From Flagellimonas chongwuensis (GTDB lineage: Bacteria; Bacteroidota; Bacteroidia; Flavobacteriales; Flavobacteriaceae): a stretch of 64,000 nt of DNA. This document shows positions 16,893 to 25,754 of this stretch, in pieces (positions within the stretch are counted from its first letter, which is position 1; every line of letters begins with the position of its first letter). The stretch spans positions 186,001 to 250,000 of the forward strand of contig NZ_WYET01000003.1 in NCBI RefSeq assembly GCF_013376415.1, read 5' to 3'. The notes beneath the pieces were generated by a model. That model worked only from the letters and a program-made list of their open reading frames with translations. It ran no database searches and was not told the DNA's origin. Both the position numbers and the translations under genes were made by a program.

Positions 16893-17864
16893 ATGAAACA
16901 CTACGAACCCCCGAAAAAAGACCTTTGGACCGGCAGAGTCTCCAATAAATGGCTGTATTTGCACGAAAAAGTGCATTGTACGCCTTTGGACGAACTTCCC
17001 GAAGCACAGAAAAAATCCATTGCCCTTTTGGGATATGCCTGTGATGCTGGAGTGCACCGTAACCAAGGACGTGTAGGTGCCGTGGAAGGTCCAGATGTCA
17101 TCAAAAGTAGTTTTGGAAAGATGCCCAACCATTTGGGAAGCAATGTTTTGTTGCACGATGTGGGTTCCATTACCTGCACCAATAGCGATATGGAAGCTGC
17201 CCAAGGACAACTTGCGGAATCGGTGACGACCCTTTTGAAGAAAAAACAGTTCCCAATTGTTTTGGGTGGCGGGCATGATATGGCTTACGGCCACTATAAC
17301 GGCATCAAATCCTATTTGGATGCCAAGAAAGAAGGACAGACCATCGGTATCATCAATTTTGATGCACATTTTGATTTGCGGAAAAATACGGAGCAGAGCA
17401 ATTCGGGCACTCCGTTTTATCAGATAGCGAAAGACTGCGAAAAAAAGGGCATCGATTTTAACTATCTCTGTCTCGGCATCCGTAAAGATGCCAACGACCG
17501 AAATCTATTTCAAACGGCAAGGGACCTTGATGTCATCTATGTGATGAACGATACGTTCCAAATTCCTCTACTGGAAGAAATCACAACCTGGATCAATGCC
17601 TTCGCCAAAAATGTGGACCACATTTATGTGACCATCGACTTGGATGGGTTCTCTTCGGCCTACGCGCCTGGGGTCAGTGCTGCTTCGCCCATGGGTTTTA
17701 GCCCATATATGGTTTTGGAATGTTTAAAAACGATTATCGGCTCTGGAAAACTCATCAGTATGGATATTGCCGAAATGAATCCGAAGTACGACATTGACGG
17801 ACAAACGGCAAAATTGGCCGCTTCGCTAGTGCATCATGTAGCGCATAGTGTTTCTGGAAGTTGA
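16893..17864 (+). CDS. hutG: Formimidoylglutamase (arginase family)
   Basis: A 323-residue arginase/agmatinase-fold enzyme that hydrolyses N-formimidoylglutamate to glutamate and formamide, the last hut step. Binuclear manganese ligands are seen in GGGHDMAYGH, NFDAHFDLR and TIDLDGFSSAYAPG. The ATG at 16893 is chosen; a GTG lies three bases upstream. It follows hutU by four bases. The operon therefore encodes the formamide-releasing branch and needs no formiminoglutamate deiminase. Confidence 0.93.
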   Translation: MKHYEPPKKDLWTGRVSNKWLYLHEKVHCTPLDELPEAQKKSIALLGYACDAGVHRNQGRVGAVEGPDVIKSSFGKMPNHLGSNVLLHDVGSITCTNSDMEAAQGQLAESVTTLLKKKQFPIVLGGGHDMAYGHYNGIKSYLDAKKEGQTIGIINFDAHFDLRKNTEQSNSGTPFYQIAKDCEKKGIDFNYLCLGIRKDANDRNLFQTARDLDVIYVMNDTFQIPLLEEITTWINAFAKNVDHIYVTIDLDGFSSAYAPGVSAASPMGFSPYMVLECLKTIIGSGKLISMDIAEMNPKYDIDGQTAKLAASLVHHVAHSVSGS

Positions 17865-17877
17865 TAGTGCTTTGATT

Positions 17878-17904
17878 TGTCATTCTGAGCACTGCGAAGA
17901 ATCT
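17878..17904 (+). repeat. Dispersed repeat, variant copy
   Basis: TGTCATTCTGAGCACTGCGA followed by AGAATCT is a variant of the dispersed flavobacterial repeat. It is the first of two copies in the hutG-umuD gap, starting 14 bases after the hutG stop. Confidence 0.7.
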
Positions 17905-17967
17905 TTTGCATATATATAAGAGCTGTTTGACTCGTATTGCTCGAATTTTCACTAATGTAATATCATC

Positions 17968-17997
17968 TGTCACCTCTCGACTGCGCTCGAGGTGACA
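17968..17997. repeat. Dispersed palindromic repeat, hairpin copy
   Basis: TGTCACCTC and GAGGTGACA form a nine-base perfect inverted repeat around TCGACTGCGCTC. The copy lies downstream of hutG and would form a strong hairpin at the 3' end of the hut transcript. It is not followed by a T-run, so it is not a standard terminator. Confidence 0.75.
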
Positions 17998-18028
17998 TCC
18001 GCACTCATTCTTTCACTCCCACTACAAA

Positions 18029-18058
18029 CAAAAAAAGCCTTCCAAAAGGAAAGCCTTT
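18029..18058 (-). terminator. Intrinsic terminator
   Basis: Minus-strand stem AAAGGCTTTCC / GGAAGGCTTT with a TTTT loop (two wobble pairs) followed by a T-run. It would end either the candidate small RNA or read-through from umuD. Confidence 0.7.
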
Positions 18059-18122
18059 CATTGGCGAGCATCGGTTTGATGCTTCAACCTGATTCCAATC
18101 ATCGCGACTGGAATCCAACACA
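18029..18122 (-). ncRNA. Candidate structured small RNA with own terminator
   Basis: On the minus strand a -7-like box TATCTTTG (18129-18136) is followed by about 94 bases containing three hairpins in a row: GATTCCA/TGGAATC (18091-18115), GCATC/GATGC (18068-18082), and a terminator stem ending in TTTTTTT (18029-18058). No reading frame of note is present. The layout of promoter, two stems and intrinsic terminator is that of an independent small RNA. It could also be only the 3' region of the umuCD transcript. I cannot assign an Rfam family. Confidence 0.45.
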
Positions 18123-18240
18123 ACGGAACAAAGATAACAAAGGATTTTGAACTTGCCGTCTTTTCAATAAAAATCAGGTTAAAATCATCCCCAGAAAACA
18201 AATTTCTTATTCTACTCGGAACATAGCCAATGGTTTGAAA

Positions 18241-18269
18241 CGCCTGCCTGTCCGCCCTACAGGCTGGCG
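18241..18269. repeat. REP-like palindrome downstream of umuD
   Basis: CGCCTGCCTGT and ACAGGCTGGCG pair at ten of eleven positions around a seven-base loop. It lies 35 bases after the umuD stop, resembles the GCCTG/CAGGC palindromes scattered in Bacteroidota genomes, and may protect the 3' end of the umu mRNA. Confidence 0.55.
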
Positions 18270-18303
18270 CTCGGAGATGAGACTGTTCGTTTTTGACAAA
18301 TCA

Positions 18304-18753
18304 TCAAACTGCTTTGATCACATAGGTAACCACTCCCCAAATAATCAAGTCGCTTTCGCTAAGCACCTTTATGGGTTTAAAACTCTCATTTGCGGGCATT
18401 AGGGTAATAGTATTCTTTTCTATGTGCAACCGTTTTACGGTAAACTCACCATCCAAATAACAAACGGCAATCTTGCCATGTTCCGGGTCCAAACTGCGGT
18501 CTATGACCAAAAGATCTCCATCATCCAGTCCTGCGCCTATCATGGATTCTCCACTCACTCTCGCATAAAAAGTCGCTTCTTTGTTTTTGATCAAGGTTTT
18601 GTCCAAACTGATGCGTTTTTCCTTAAAATCGTCTGCAGGTGAAGGAAACCCTGCGGATACGGTATTTTTGGACAAAGGCGCACCCTCACTTTGTTCTTCG
18701 CTTGGCACATAAAAAGTAAGTGATTCTGTTTCTGGCAATTTTTTGGAAGTCAT
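18304..18753 (-). CDS. umuD: UmuD-like S24 autoprotease (pol V accessory subunit)
   Basis: A 149-residue LexA/UmuD-type S24 peptidase. The self-cleavage site is SAGFPSPADD (Gly-Phe variant), the nucleophile is the serine in GESMIGAG and the general base is the lysine in FTVKRLH. After RecA-stimulated cleavage UmuD' supports translesion synthesis. It overlaps the upstream umuC by four bases (ATGA), so here umuD is the second gene, opposite to the usual umuDC order. Confidence 0.9.
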   Translation of the reverse strand: MTSKKLPETESLTFYVPSEEQSEGAPLSKNTVSAGFPSPADDFKEKRISLDKTLIKNKEATFYARVSGESMIGAGLDDGDLLVIDRSLDPEHGKIAVCYLDGEFTVKRLHIEKNTITLMPANESFKPIKVLSESDLIIWGVVTYVIKAV

Positions 18754-20009
18754 TTTACTTTGATGATGTCATTAATGTTTGTGGTGTATTTAGGCGAAAG
18801 ATGTTTTTGACGCATCTTCCATGTTCTTTCCAAATCTTGATTCGCTATTTTTATTTTGTGAGTGCCGTATTTATCATTGATACCGTCCATAACTTGCATG
18901 AGCTTATGGTGTTTTGGGTTTTCGGACAGGAACAGATCCAATTGTCTCTCATTGGTGGGCACCAGTCCCGACACTATCACCCCTGCCTTTTTATACTTGA
19001 TTCCTGGTTTGAAGAGTGCCACAGCTGCCCTAACCGCATAATTGCTGATAGTGAGGCTTGAATCCGTAGCATAAGGCATCGTAATGACAAGACTGCTCCT
19101 ATCTTGTGGCTCATCCTTTTTGTGCCTGTCACTTCTTAAAAGCACAACCAAATAGTTACAACTGCTTCCTTGGCTCCTCAATTTTTCGGCACAACTGGTC
19201 GCAAAAGTGGATATCCTCTCTTTGATATTTTCAATATCGGAATAGGTACTTTCAAAACTTCTGGTAGTGGCTATGGCCTTTTTGTCACGGGTGTCATCGT
19301 CCAAATCCAATGTCGGGATGCCCTCCAAATCTTTCTTCAGCCTAAGACCAATGATGGCCATTTGTTTTTTTACCCATTCATCCGACAGTTGGGTAAAATC
19401 ATAGGCTGTTTTTATATTTTTGGTCTGGAGCCGCTTCTGGTTTCCCCGCCCTATCCCCCAAACGCTTTCAATCTTGGTCCATTTTAAGGCCTTGATTCTT
19501 CTTTCATCAGAATCGATAACGTACACGCCACCTGTTCTGGACTTTAGTTTTTTGGCAATCTTATTGGCTACTTTGGCCAATCCTTTTGTGGGCGCTATAC
19601 CAATACTGATAGGGATTCCTGTACATTTTTGGACCATTCGTTGGATTTCCCTTCCGTAAACATCAAAGTCATAACTTTTGAAACCATCAAACTTTAAAAA
19701 AGCTTCATCCACACTGTACACTTCCATATTGGGGGTGAATGTCCCTAGAATATTCATTACTCTACTGCTCATATCGCCATAGAGGGGGTAATTGGATGAA
19801 AACACTTTGATGCCATTTTCCTTACAAAATTGTCTGTACTTAAACTCCGGGGCGCCCATGGGCAATCCGAGTTCCTTTGCTTCATCGCTTCGCGAGATAA
19901 AACAGCCATCGTTGTTGGACAGGATACCCACAGGAACATTATTGAACTGGGGCTGAAACGCCCGTTCACATGAGGCATAAAAGTTATTGCAATCTACAAG
20001 GGCGAACAT
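18750..20009 (-). CDS. umuC: Y-family DNA polymerase (UmuC, pol V catalytic subunit)
   Basis: A 419-residue Y-family polymerase. The catalytic acidic motifs are visible: FALVDCNNFYASCERAF at the N-terminus and YSVDEAFLKFDG around residue 100, followed by the thumb helix-hairpin-helix VWGIGRGNQKRL and the C-terminal little-finger and DUF4113-like tail. It performs error-prone translesion synthesis with UmuD'. It is the first gene of the pair, so an SOS-type operator would be expected in 20010-20155; I cannot identify one with certainty. Confidence 0.92.
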   Translation of the reverse strand: MFALVDCNNFYASCERAFQPQFNNVPVGILSNNDGCFISRSDEAKELGLPMGAPEFKYRQFCKENGIKVFSSNYPLYGDMSSRVMNILGTFTPNMEVYSVDEAFLKFDGFKSYDFDVYGREIQRMVQKCTGIPISIGIAPTKGLAKVANKIAKKLKSRTGGVYVIDSDERRIKALKWTKIESVWGIGRGNQKRLQTKNIKTAYDFTQLSDEWVKKQMAIIGLRLKKDLEGIPTLDLDDDTRDKKAIATTRSFESTYSDIENIKERISTFATSCAEKLRSQGSSCNYLVVLLRSDRHKKDEPQDRSSLVITMPYATDSSLTISNYAVRAAVALFKPGIKYKKAGVIVSGLVPTNERQLDLFLSENPKHHKLMQVMDGINDKYGTHKIKIANQDLERTWKMRQKHLSPKYTTNINDIIKVK

Positions 20010-20155
20010 GCTTTTTAAAATACTCGATTTTTGCTAAATTACATAGTAAATATATTGCGATACAAATTCAATTTAAAGGTAATTCCATTCAGTGGACAAG
20101 GTTATCCAAAGTTGCAAGAAATAGCTATCCAACCTCAAAAACCCTATATTAAGGC

Positions 20156-22456
20156 ATGCAAGAACAATTTACCAGAAACGTTTCCCTTACCGGCAACATC
20201 AAATTCACAGGCCTACAAATTAAAGAACCCATGCAAACCGCAGCAGGTTTTTTAGGAGTTAAAGAAGCATTGAGACATAGCTTTAAAGAAATGGGGATTG
20301 TCAATTCCATGCGGAGCCTGTTGGAAATGAACCAAGAGGATGGATTCCGTTGCCCAAGCTGTGCCTGGCCCGTACCAGAACATCCGTCTAAAATTGCAGA
20401 ATATTGTGAAAATGGTGCAAAAGCCTTGGCCGACGAAGCAACTAGAAATCATATTGGAGCAGATTTTTTTTCAGAACACTCGGTGGAGGAACTGTCCAGA
20501 TTAAGTGATTTTGAACTGAATAAACTAGGACGCATTGTAGAACCGATGGTTCTAAGGTCAAACAGTATTCACTATGAACCCATCACTTGGCAAGATGCGT
20601 TTGAGTTGATCTCGGATGAACTGCACCAATTACAAGACCCTAACGAAGCTATTTTTTACACTTCGGGGCGATCGAGCAACGAAGCCGCTTACCTCTATGG
20701 TATGTTTGCCCGTGCCTTTGGCACCAACAATATGCCGGATTGCTCCAATATGTGCCATGAATCATCAGGAGTAGCGCTTTCTGAAACCTTGGGAATCGGG
20801 AAAGGTTCCGTAAAACTGGATGATTTATATGGTGCAGAAGTCATTCTTGTAGTGGGGCAAAATCCGGGTACAAATCACCCAAGAATGCTATCTGCCTTGG
20901 AAAAGTGTAAAAAGAACGGCGGTAAAATCATCAGTATAAATCCATTGGCAGAAACAGGATTGGTCAATTTTAAAAATCCACAAAGTTTAACTGCTATGTT
21001 TGGCAACGCTGAACCGCTAGCAGATATTCATCTACCCGTAAAAATCAATGAAGATGTTGCCTTGGCCAAACTAATTCTGAAAAAATTAGTGGCACTTGAC
21101 GCCAAAAACTCCAATGTCATCGACCATGAATTTATTGTTGAATATGTTGATGGATATGATGCCTTATTGAAAGATTTGGGCCGATATGACACGGAAAGCC
21201 TTCAGCAAAGAACCGGGGTCTATATGCGAAAAATAGACAAGGTGGTCGAATTATTGGCCAAAAATTCCAAGATTGTGGTGTGCTGGGCCATGGGAATCAC
21301 CCAACACAAAAATGCAGTGGATTGCATCAAGGAATACGTGAATATTTTGTTGCTAAAAGGCGCAGTCGGCAAACCATTTGCCGGCACCTGTCCTGTTCGG
21401 GGACACAGTAACGTACAAGGTGACCGCTCTGTTGGCATTATGCATTATGTCAACAAAACCCTTAATTCCAAAATACAGGAACATCTCAATTTTGACCCTC
21501 CTACCAAAAAAGGTTACGATACGGTAGAGGCCATAAAAGCGATGTATGAGAAAAAGGCCAAGGTCTTTGTCTGCTTGGGAGGAAATTTTGTAATGGCAGC
21601 CTCGGATACGCAATACACGGCCGAAGCCATTCAAAATTGTGACCTGACTGTACAAATCAGCACCAAACTGAACCGTAGCCATTTGGTGACCGGCAAAACT
21701 GCCTTATTGTTGCCCACATTTGGTCGCTCCGAAAAAGATGAAAAGAACGGAGAGCTCCAATTTTTGACCATGGAGAGCAGTACTGGAAAGGTAAGACAGA
21801 GCAAAGGATTATTAAGACCTGCTTCTGAGCACATCAAAAGTGAGCCAGAGATTATTTCTTTATTGGCCCACACTTATTTTCGGGGAAACCATTCCATGAA
21901 CTGGTACGAGCTTGGACAAGATTACAACTTGATTCGGGAATTGATAGACAAAACCGTAAAGGGATTTGAAAACACAAGTGAACAATCGAAAGGTTTTGGA
22001 TATTACTTACCCAACAATGTTCGCAATCGTGATTTTAGAATGTTGCCGAATGGAATGGCACAATTGTCCATTACCCCATTGCCCGACCATCAATTGAAGC
22101 CAGATGAACTATTGTTGATGACCATTAGATCCCACGATCAGTTCAATACTACCATCTACGGATTGGATGATCGTTACCGTGGCATCCATAACGAACGCCG
22201 TGTGGTTTTTATGAACGAAGAGGACATGAAGGAAAGGGGGTTAGAGCAAGCTGATATTGTGCATCTTCATAGCAATTATGATGGTATACAGCGTACGGCC
22301 GAAAAATTCCTCGTAATCAAATATCAAATTCCAAAGGGGAACATGGCCGCCTATTTTCCTGAAACCAATATGCTGGTGCCCTATAATCATTTTGCCGACA
22401 AGAGCCAAACGCCCATCAGCAAATCAATTAAAGTTACCGTAGAAAAGGCTTCGTAA
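20156..22456 (+). CDS. FdhF/YdeP family molybdopterin oxidoreductase
   Basis: A 766-residue molybdopterin oxidoreductase of the FdhF/YdeP group, related to formate dehydrogenase alpha subunits. It shows the N-terminal GFRCPSCAWP cysteine pair, the molybdopterin-binding YTSGRSSNEAAYLYG segment, SNMCHESSGVAL, and the C-terminal molydopterin dinucleotide-binding domain (YGLDDRYRGIHNERRVVFM). Substrate is not established for this group; some members are linked to acid resistance. No FdhD or cofactor gene lies next to it. It is divergent from umuC. Confidence 0.88.
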   Translation: MQEQFTRNVSLTGNIKFTGLQIKEPMQTAAGFLGVKEALRHSFKEMGIVNSMRSLLEMNQEDGFRCPSCAWPVPEHPSKIAEYCENGAKALADEATRNHIGADFFSEHSVEELSRLSDFELNKLGRIVEPMVLRSNSIHYEPITWQDAFELISDELHQLQDPNEAIFYTSGRSSNEAAYLYGMFARAFGTNNMPDCSNMCHESSGVALSETLGIGKGSVKLDDLYGAEVILVVGQNPGTNHPRMLSALEKCKKNGGKIISINPLAETGLVNFKNPQSLTAMFGNAEPLADIHLPVKINEDVALAKLILKKLVALDAKNSNVIDHEFIVEYVDGYDALLKDLGRYDTESLQQRTGVYMRKIDKVVELLAKNSKIVVCWAMGITQHKNAVDCIKEYVNILLLKGAVGKPFAGTCPVRGHSNVQGDRSVGIMHYVNKTLNSKIQEHLNFDPPTKKGYDTVEAIKAMYEKKAKVFVCLGGNFVMAASDTQYTAEAIQNCDLTVQISTKLNRSHLVTGKTALLLPTFGRSEKDEKNGELQFLTMESSTGKVRQSKGLLRPASEHIKSEPEIISLLAHTYFRGNHSMNWYELGQDYNLIRELIDKTVKGFENTSEQSKGFGYYLPNNVRNRDFRMLPNGMAQLSITPLPDHQLKPDELLLMTIRSHDQFNTTIYGLDDRYRGIHNERRVVFMNEEDMKERGLEQADIVHLHSNYDGIQRTAEKFLVIKYQIPKGNMAAYFPETNMLVPYNHFADKSQTPISKSIKVTVEKAS

Positions 22457-22460
22457 TGTT

Positions 22461-23639
22461 TTATTTGAAGGCCTGAATACCTGTAATATCGGCCCCAGTA
22501 ATCAATAGGTGAATATCGTGCGTACCTTCATAGGTGATTACACTTTCGAGGTTCATCATGTGACGCATTATGCTGTACTCTCCGGTGATTCCCATACCTC
22601 CAAGCATCTGCCTTGCTTCTCTGGCGATTTTTATAGCCATTTCCACATTGTTGCGTTTGGCCATGGAAATTTGAGCCGTTGTGGCTTTACCATCATTCTT
22701 TAATTGCCCCAAACGAAAAGCCAATAGCTGTGCCTTGGTAATTTCTGTAATCATTTCGGCCAATTTCTTTTGCTGAAGTTGATAGGCCGCAATGGGCTTC
22801 CCGAATTGCACCCGCTCTTTTGCGTAACGGAGCGCGGTATCATAGCAATCCATGGCAGCTCCGATAGCCCCCCATGCAATCCCATACCGAGCTGAATCCA
22901 AACAGCCCAAGGGTGCACCCAATCCATTTTTGCCGGGTAAAAGATTTTCTTTGGGCACTTTTACGTTATCAAAAATAAGTTCTCCGGTGGCGGAGGCTCT
23001 TAACGACCATTTATTGTGGGTCTCTGGCGTGGAAAAACCTTCCATGCCCCGTTCCACGATAAGCCCGTGTATTCTTCCTTCCTCGTTTTTGGCCCATACC
23101 ACCGCAACATCGGCAAATGGCGAGTTGGATATCCAGAGTTTGGCTCCGTTCAGTAGGTAGTGGTCACCTGCATCCTTGAACTTAGTTTCCATCCCTCCCG
23201 GGTTGGAACCGTGATTGGGCTCGGTGAGTCCAAAACAGCCCATCCACTCTCCTGTGGCCAACTTTGGAAGATATTTTTTACGCTGTTCTTCGTTACCGTA
23301 TGCAAAAATCGGATACATAACCAAGGAAGACTGAACGGACGCAGTTGAACGAACCCCACTATCGCCACGCTCTATTTCTTGCATGATCAAACCATAACTG
23401 ATTTGGTCCAGCCCGGCACCGCCATACTCTTCGGGAATGTAGGGCCCAAAAGCACCAATTTCGGCAAGGCCCCCGATAATCTGTTTGGGAAACTCTGCTT
23501 TCTGGGCAAATTCTTCTATTATGGGCGATACATCGCGCTTTACCCATTGACGGGCCGCATCTCGAACCAGTTTATGCTCCTCGGAAAGCAAATCATCCAA
23601 GTTATAGTAATCTGGGGCTTCAAATAAGTCGGGTTTCAT
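22461..23639 (-). CDS. gcdH: Glutaryl-CoA dehydrogenase-type acyl-CoA dehydrogenase
   Basis: A 392-residue acyl-CoA dehydrogenase. FAD and substrate binding segments are present (FGLTEPNHGSNPGGM, WISNSPFADVAVVWAK, YALRYAKERVQFGKPI region). The catalytic glutamate lies in YEGTHDIHLLI near residue 373, the position used by glutaryl-CoA, isobutyryl-CoA and short-chain dehydrogenases. The GMEGFSTPETHNKWSLRASATG pattern is most like glutaryl-CoA dehydrogenase, which oxidises and decarboxylates glutaryl-CoA in lysine and tryptophan degradation. Its stop is four bases from the convergent fdhF-like gene. Confidence 0.82.
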   Translation of the reverse strand: MKPDLFEAPDYYNLDDLLSEEHKLVRDAARQWVKRDVSPIIEEFAQKAEFPKQIIGGLAEIGAFGPYIPEEYGGAGLDQISYGLIMQEIERGDSGVRSTASVQSSLVMYPIFAYGNEEQRKKYLPKLATGEWMGCFGLTEPNHGSNPGGMETKFKDAGDHYLLNGAKLWISNSPFADVAVVWAKNEEGRIHGLIVERGMEGFSTPETHNKWSLRASATGELIFDNVKVPKENLLPGKNGLGAPLGCLDSARYGIAWGAIGAAMDCYDTALRYAKERVQFGKPIAAYQLQQKKLAEMITEITKAQLLAFRLGQLKNDGKATTAQISMAKRNNVEMAIKIAREARQMLGGMGITGEYSIMRHMMNLESVITYEGTHDIHLLITGADITGIQAFK

Positions 23640-23682
23640 GTTAGATAAATTTTAGTAAATATAACATTTCATTCAGGTATTG

Positions 23683-24393
23683 TTACATTTTTAAATAAAA
23701 TGCTTGCGTTAATTTGATGTATTCCTCGGTGTATTGATGTCTTGCTGTCTCAATAACCAAATCATCAATGACGGGCTCCTTTTTATTGAAGTTGAACTCC
23801 ATCAAACTCCGTTTAAAATCCGAATCAGGATTACCTTTTACCCTTGTGATTCTCATCGGAAACAATCCTACCTTATTGGCCAAGGCGATAAATGAATCCT
23901 CTTCCTTAAAAGGAATGATAACCGAAAAAATGCCATTCTCAGTCAAAAACCGGGATACTCCTTGAACCAACTCCTCAAAGGGAAGTGAACTATTTTGCCT
24001 AGCACTGTCCCGTGATTGGCTGCCACTGGCAACTTCTTCGGTATAAAATGGTGGATTAGAAACAATCAAGTCATATTTATCATCCATTTCATCCACAAAT
24101 TCATCAAAACCAGCGTGATAACAGAATAGCCTATCCCCCCATGGCGATGCTTCAAAATTGGACACACATTGTTCGTAAGCATCGTCATCGAGCTCAATGG
24201 CGTCTATAGTTTCAGCTATTGAGCGTTGGGCCAATTGCAAAGCAATGAGCCCAGTTCCAGCACCAATATCCAAAATGGATTCAGGATAATTGTGCAAAGA
24301 TGCCCAAGCGCCCAACAATACCCCATCGGTACCGACCTTCATGGCACATTGGTCTTGATGGATAGTAAATTCTTTGAATTTGAATGGTTTCAT
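23683..24393 (-). CDS. trmN6: tRNA1(Val) (adenine(37)-N6)-methyltransferase
   Basis: A 236-residue class I SAM methyltransferase: motif I ILDIGAGTGLIALQ, the amino-methyltransferase motif IVSNPPFYTEE, and the N-terminal FTIHQDQCAMKVGTDGVLLG that marks the YfiC/TrmN6 family. It methylates A37 of tRNA-Val1. The ATG at 24393 (MKPFKFKEF) is preferred over an upstream in-frame codon. Confidence 0.88.
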   Translation of the reverse strand: MKPFKFKEFTIHQDQCAMKVGTDGVLLGAWASLHNYPESILDIGAGTGLIALQLAQRSIAETIDAIELDDDAYEQCVSNFEASPWGDRLFCYHAGFDEFVDEMDDKYDLIVSNPPFYTEEVASGSQSRDSARQNSSLPFEELVQGVSRFLTENGIFSVIIPFKEEDSFIALANKVGLFPMRITRVKGNPDSDFKRSLMEFNFNKKEPVIDDLVIETARHQYTEEYIKLTQAFYLKM

Positions 24394-24442
24394 TGCATCA
24401 AAGATAAAGCAATACATGTACCTGATTTACAAATATCAATTG

Positions 24443-24484
24443 AAACAGGGCATTCGTTAGTTCAAACAGGGCATTCGTTAATTC
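24443..24484. repeat. Two-copy 21-base tandem repeat
   Basis: AAACAGGGCATTCGTTAGTT and AAACAGGGCATTCGTTAATT occur back to back with a 21-base period in the divergent trmN6/outer-membrane gene gap. Confidence 0.7.
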
Positions 24485-24584
24485 TACCGTTTGCAAATCA
24501 AATGAATATGGTTAATTAGCCTACAACTAAAGGGGATAGTCCCCGATAAAATCATTACCAAATTATTTAAACTTTTTTATGATT

Positions 24585-25160
24585 ATGAAGAAAATCTTAT
24601 TTTCACTACTACTTATGTTTGCCGTAGCACAAGTTTCACAGGCACAAGAAGAAGGTAAATTCCGTGTTGGGTTAGACTTGGGTTACACAATGCCAGATGG
24701 TGGAGGCGGAGTATTGATAGCTATTGAACCAAAGTACAATATCGCCGACAACATGAACATTGGTCTTCGATTTGAATCTGCTGCCATGGCCAAAAATGTA
24801 ACTTCTGATGGAGTATCTTTAGAGGCTAGTTTGGCCGCAAGCGGAACCTATTCAGGTACTTTTGACTATTATTTTACCTCTGGAAGCTCTTCCTTTGCCC
24901 CATTTATGGGTGCTGGAATTGGATATAGCTCCATAGCCAATATAGATTTTGATGAATCAGGCCCTGACAGTGAAGAAATTGAGTTGGATGGAAAGTTTGG
25001 AGGGCTTATCCGTGCAGGTTTTGAGCTTGGTAAACTACGTTTAGCTGCAAGTTATAACCTTATCGGCAAGTCTGATCTAGGAGAAGGCATTGAAGTAAAA
25101 AACTCCTACTTGGGCATATCTCTAGGATTCTACCTAGGTGGTGGCAAGTGGAAAAAATAA
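24585..25160 (+). CDS. Outer membrane beta-barrel protein (OmpW/OmpX-like size)
   Basis: The ATG at 24585 gives a 191-residue protein with a signal peptide (MKKILFSLLLMFAVAQVSQA). It is followed by alternating amphipathic strands typical of an eight-strand barrel (FRVGLDLGYTMP, NIGLRFESAAMA, GTFDYYFT, FAPFMGAGIGYSS, GGLIRAGFELGKLRLAASYNL, NSYLGISLGFYLGG). Such barrels sit in the outer membrane; no substrate can be inferred. A second ATG lies six bases upstream. It ends at a visible terminator shared with convergent rimM. Confidence 0.8.
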   Translation: MKKILFSLLLMFAVAQVSQAQEEGKFRVGLDLGYTMPDGGGGVLIAIEPKYNIADNMNIGLRFESAAMAKNVTSDGVSLEASLAASGTYSGTFDYYFTSGSSSFAPFMGAGIGYSSIANIDFDESGPDSEEIELDGKFGGLIRAGFELGKLRLAASYNLIGKSDLGEGIEVKNSYLGISLGFYLGGGKWKK

Positions 25161-25186
25161 AATTTCGTCGAGTTTTGTTAAGTGAA

Positions 25187-25214
25187 GAGGGGGCTATTTT
25201 GCCTCCTTTTTATT
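25187..25214 (+). terminator. Intrinsic terminator after the barrel gene
   Basis: GGGGGC / GCCTCC stem (one wobble) around TATTTT, followed by TTTTTATTTT. It lies directly between the barrel gene and the convergent rimM stop. Confidence 0.65.
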
Positions 25215-25742
25215 TTATCCCAAATATAAATCTACCAAACCTTCGGGAGTTTTAACATGGATGGTTTTATTTTCCCTATCCACTTTGATAATAATGTCAT
25301 CACTAACGGGAATCAATAACTCCTTATCCCCTTTCTTGATTTCAAATAAATCTTGAGAAGCACTATCGTTCACGGATTCTATGATACCAATATCACCGTG
25401 GACCTCATCCATAACGGTAAAACCGATTACTTCATGGAAATAAAACTTGTTTCCCTTTAGCGGCGGCAGCATGGTAAGTGGTAGATAAAGTTCCGAACCG
25501 ACAATATTATCGGCACTGGATTCGTCCTTAACCTCTTCAAAATCGATGCGGAGCAAATTGGATTTGTGCAATCGGCATCTATCAATAAAAAATGGAATCA
25601 GGTTGTTTCCAAAAGAAACAAGCACTGATTCCATATTTTCGTAGATATCGGGCTCATCGGTGTCCAATTTAACCAACACCTCGCCCTTAAAACTATATTT
25701 TGAAACGACTTTGCCCAGGTAGAAACAGTCTTCCTTGCGCAT
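25215..25742 (-). CDS. rimM: Ribosome maturation factor RimM
   Basis: A 175-residue RimM: N-terminal RimM beta barrel (FYLGKVVSKYSFKGEVLVKLDTD) and C-terminal PRC-like domain (KFYFHEVIGFTVMDEVHGDIGII ... LIPVSDDIIIKVD). It assists maturation of the 30S head by binding S19. It lies 12 bases downstream of rpsP, the conserved rpsP-rimM arrangement. Confidence 0.93.
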   Translation of the reverse strand: MRKEDCFYLGKVVSKYSFKGEVLVKLDTDEPDIYENMESVLVSFGNNLIPFFIDRCRLHKSNLLRIDFEEVKDESSADNIVGSELYLPLTMLPPLKGNKFYFHEVIGFTVMDEVHGDIGIIESVNDSASQDLFEIKKGDKELLIPVSDDIIIKVDRENKTIHVKTPEGLVDLYLG

Positions 25743-25754
25743 CGCCTAACGTTT

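Noticed and set aside
17865..18300. tmRNA or SRP RNA in the hutG-umuD gap
   Set aside because: No ANNLAA-type tag reading frame or tRNA-like ends, and no SRP Alu/GGAA tetraloop domain; the structure fits only a generic small RNA.
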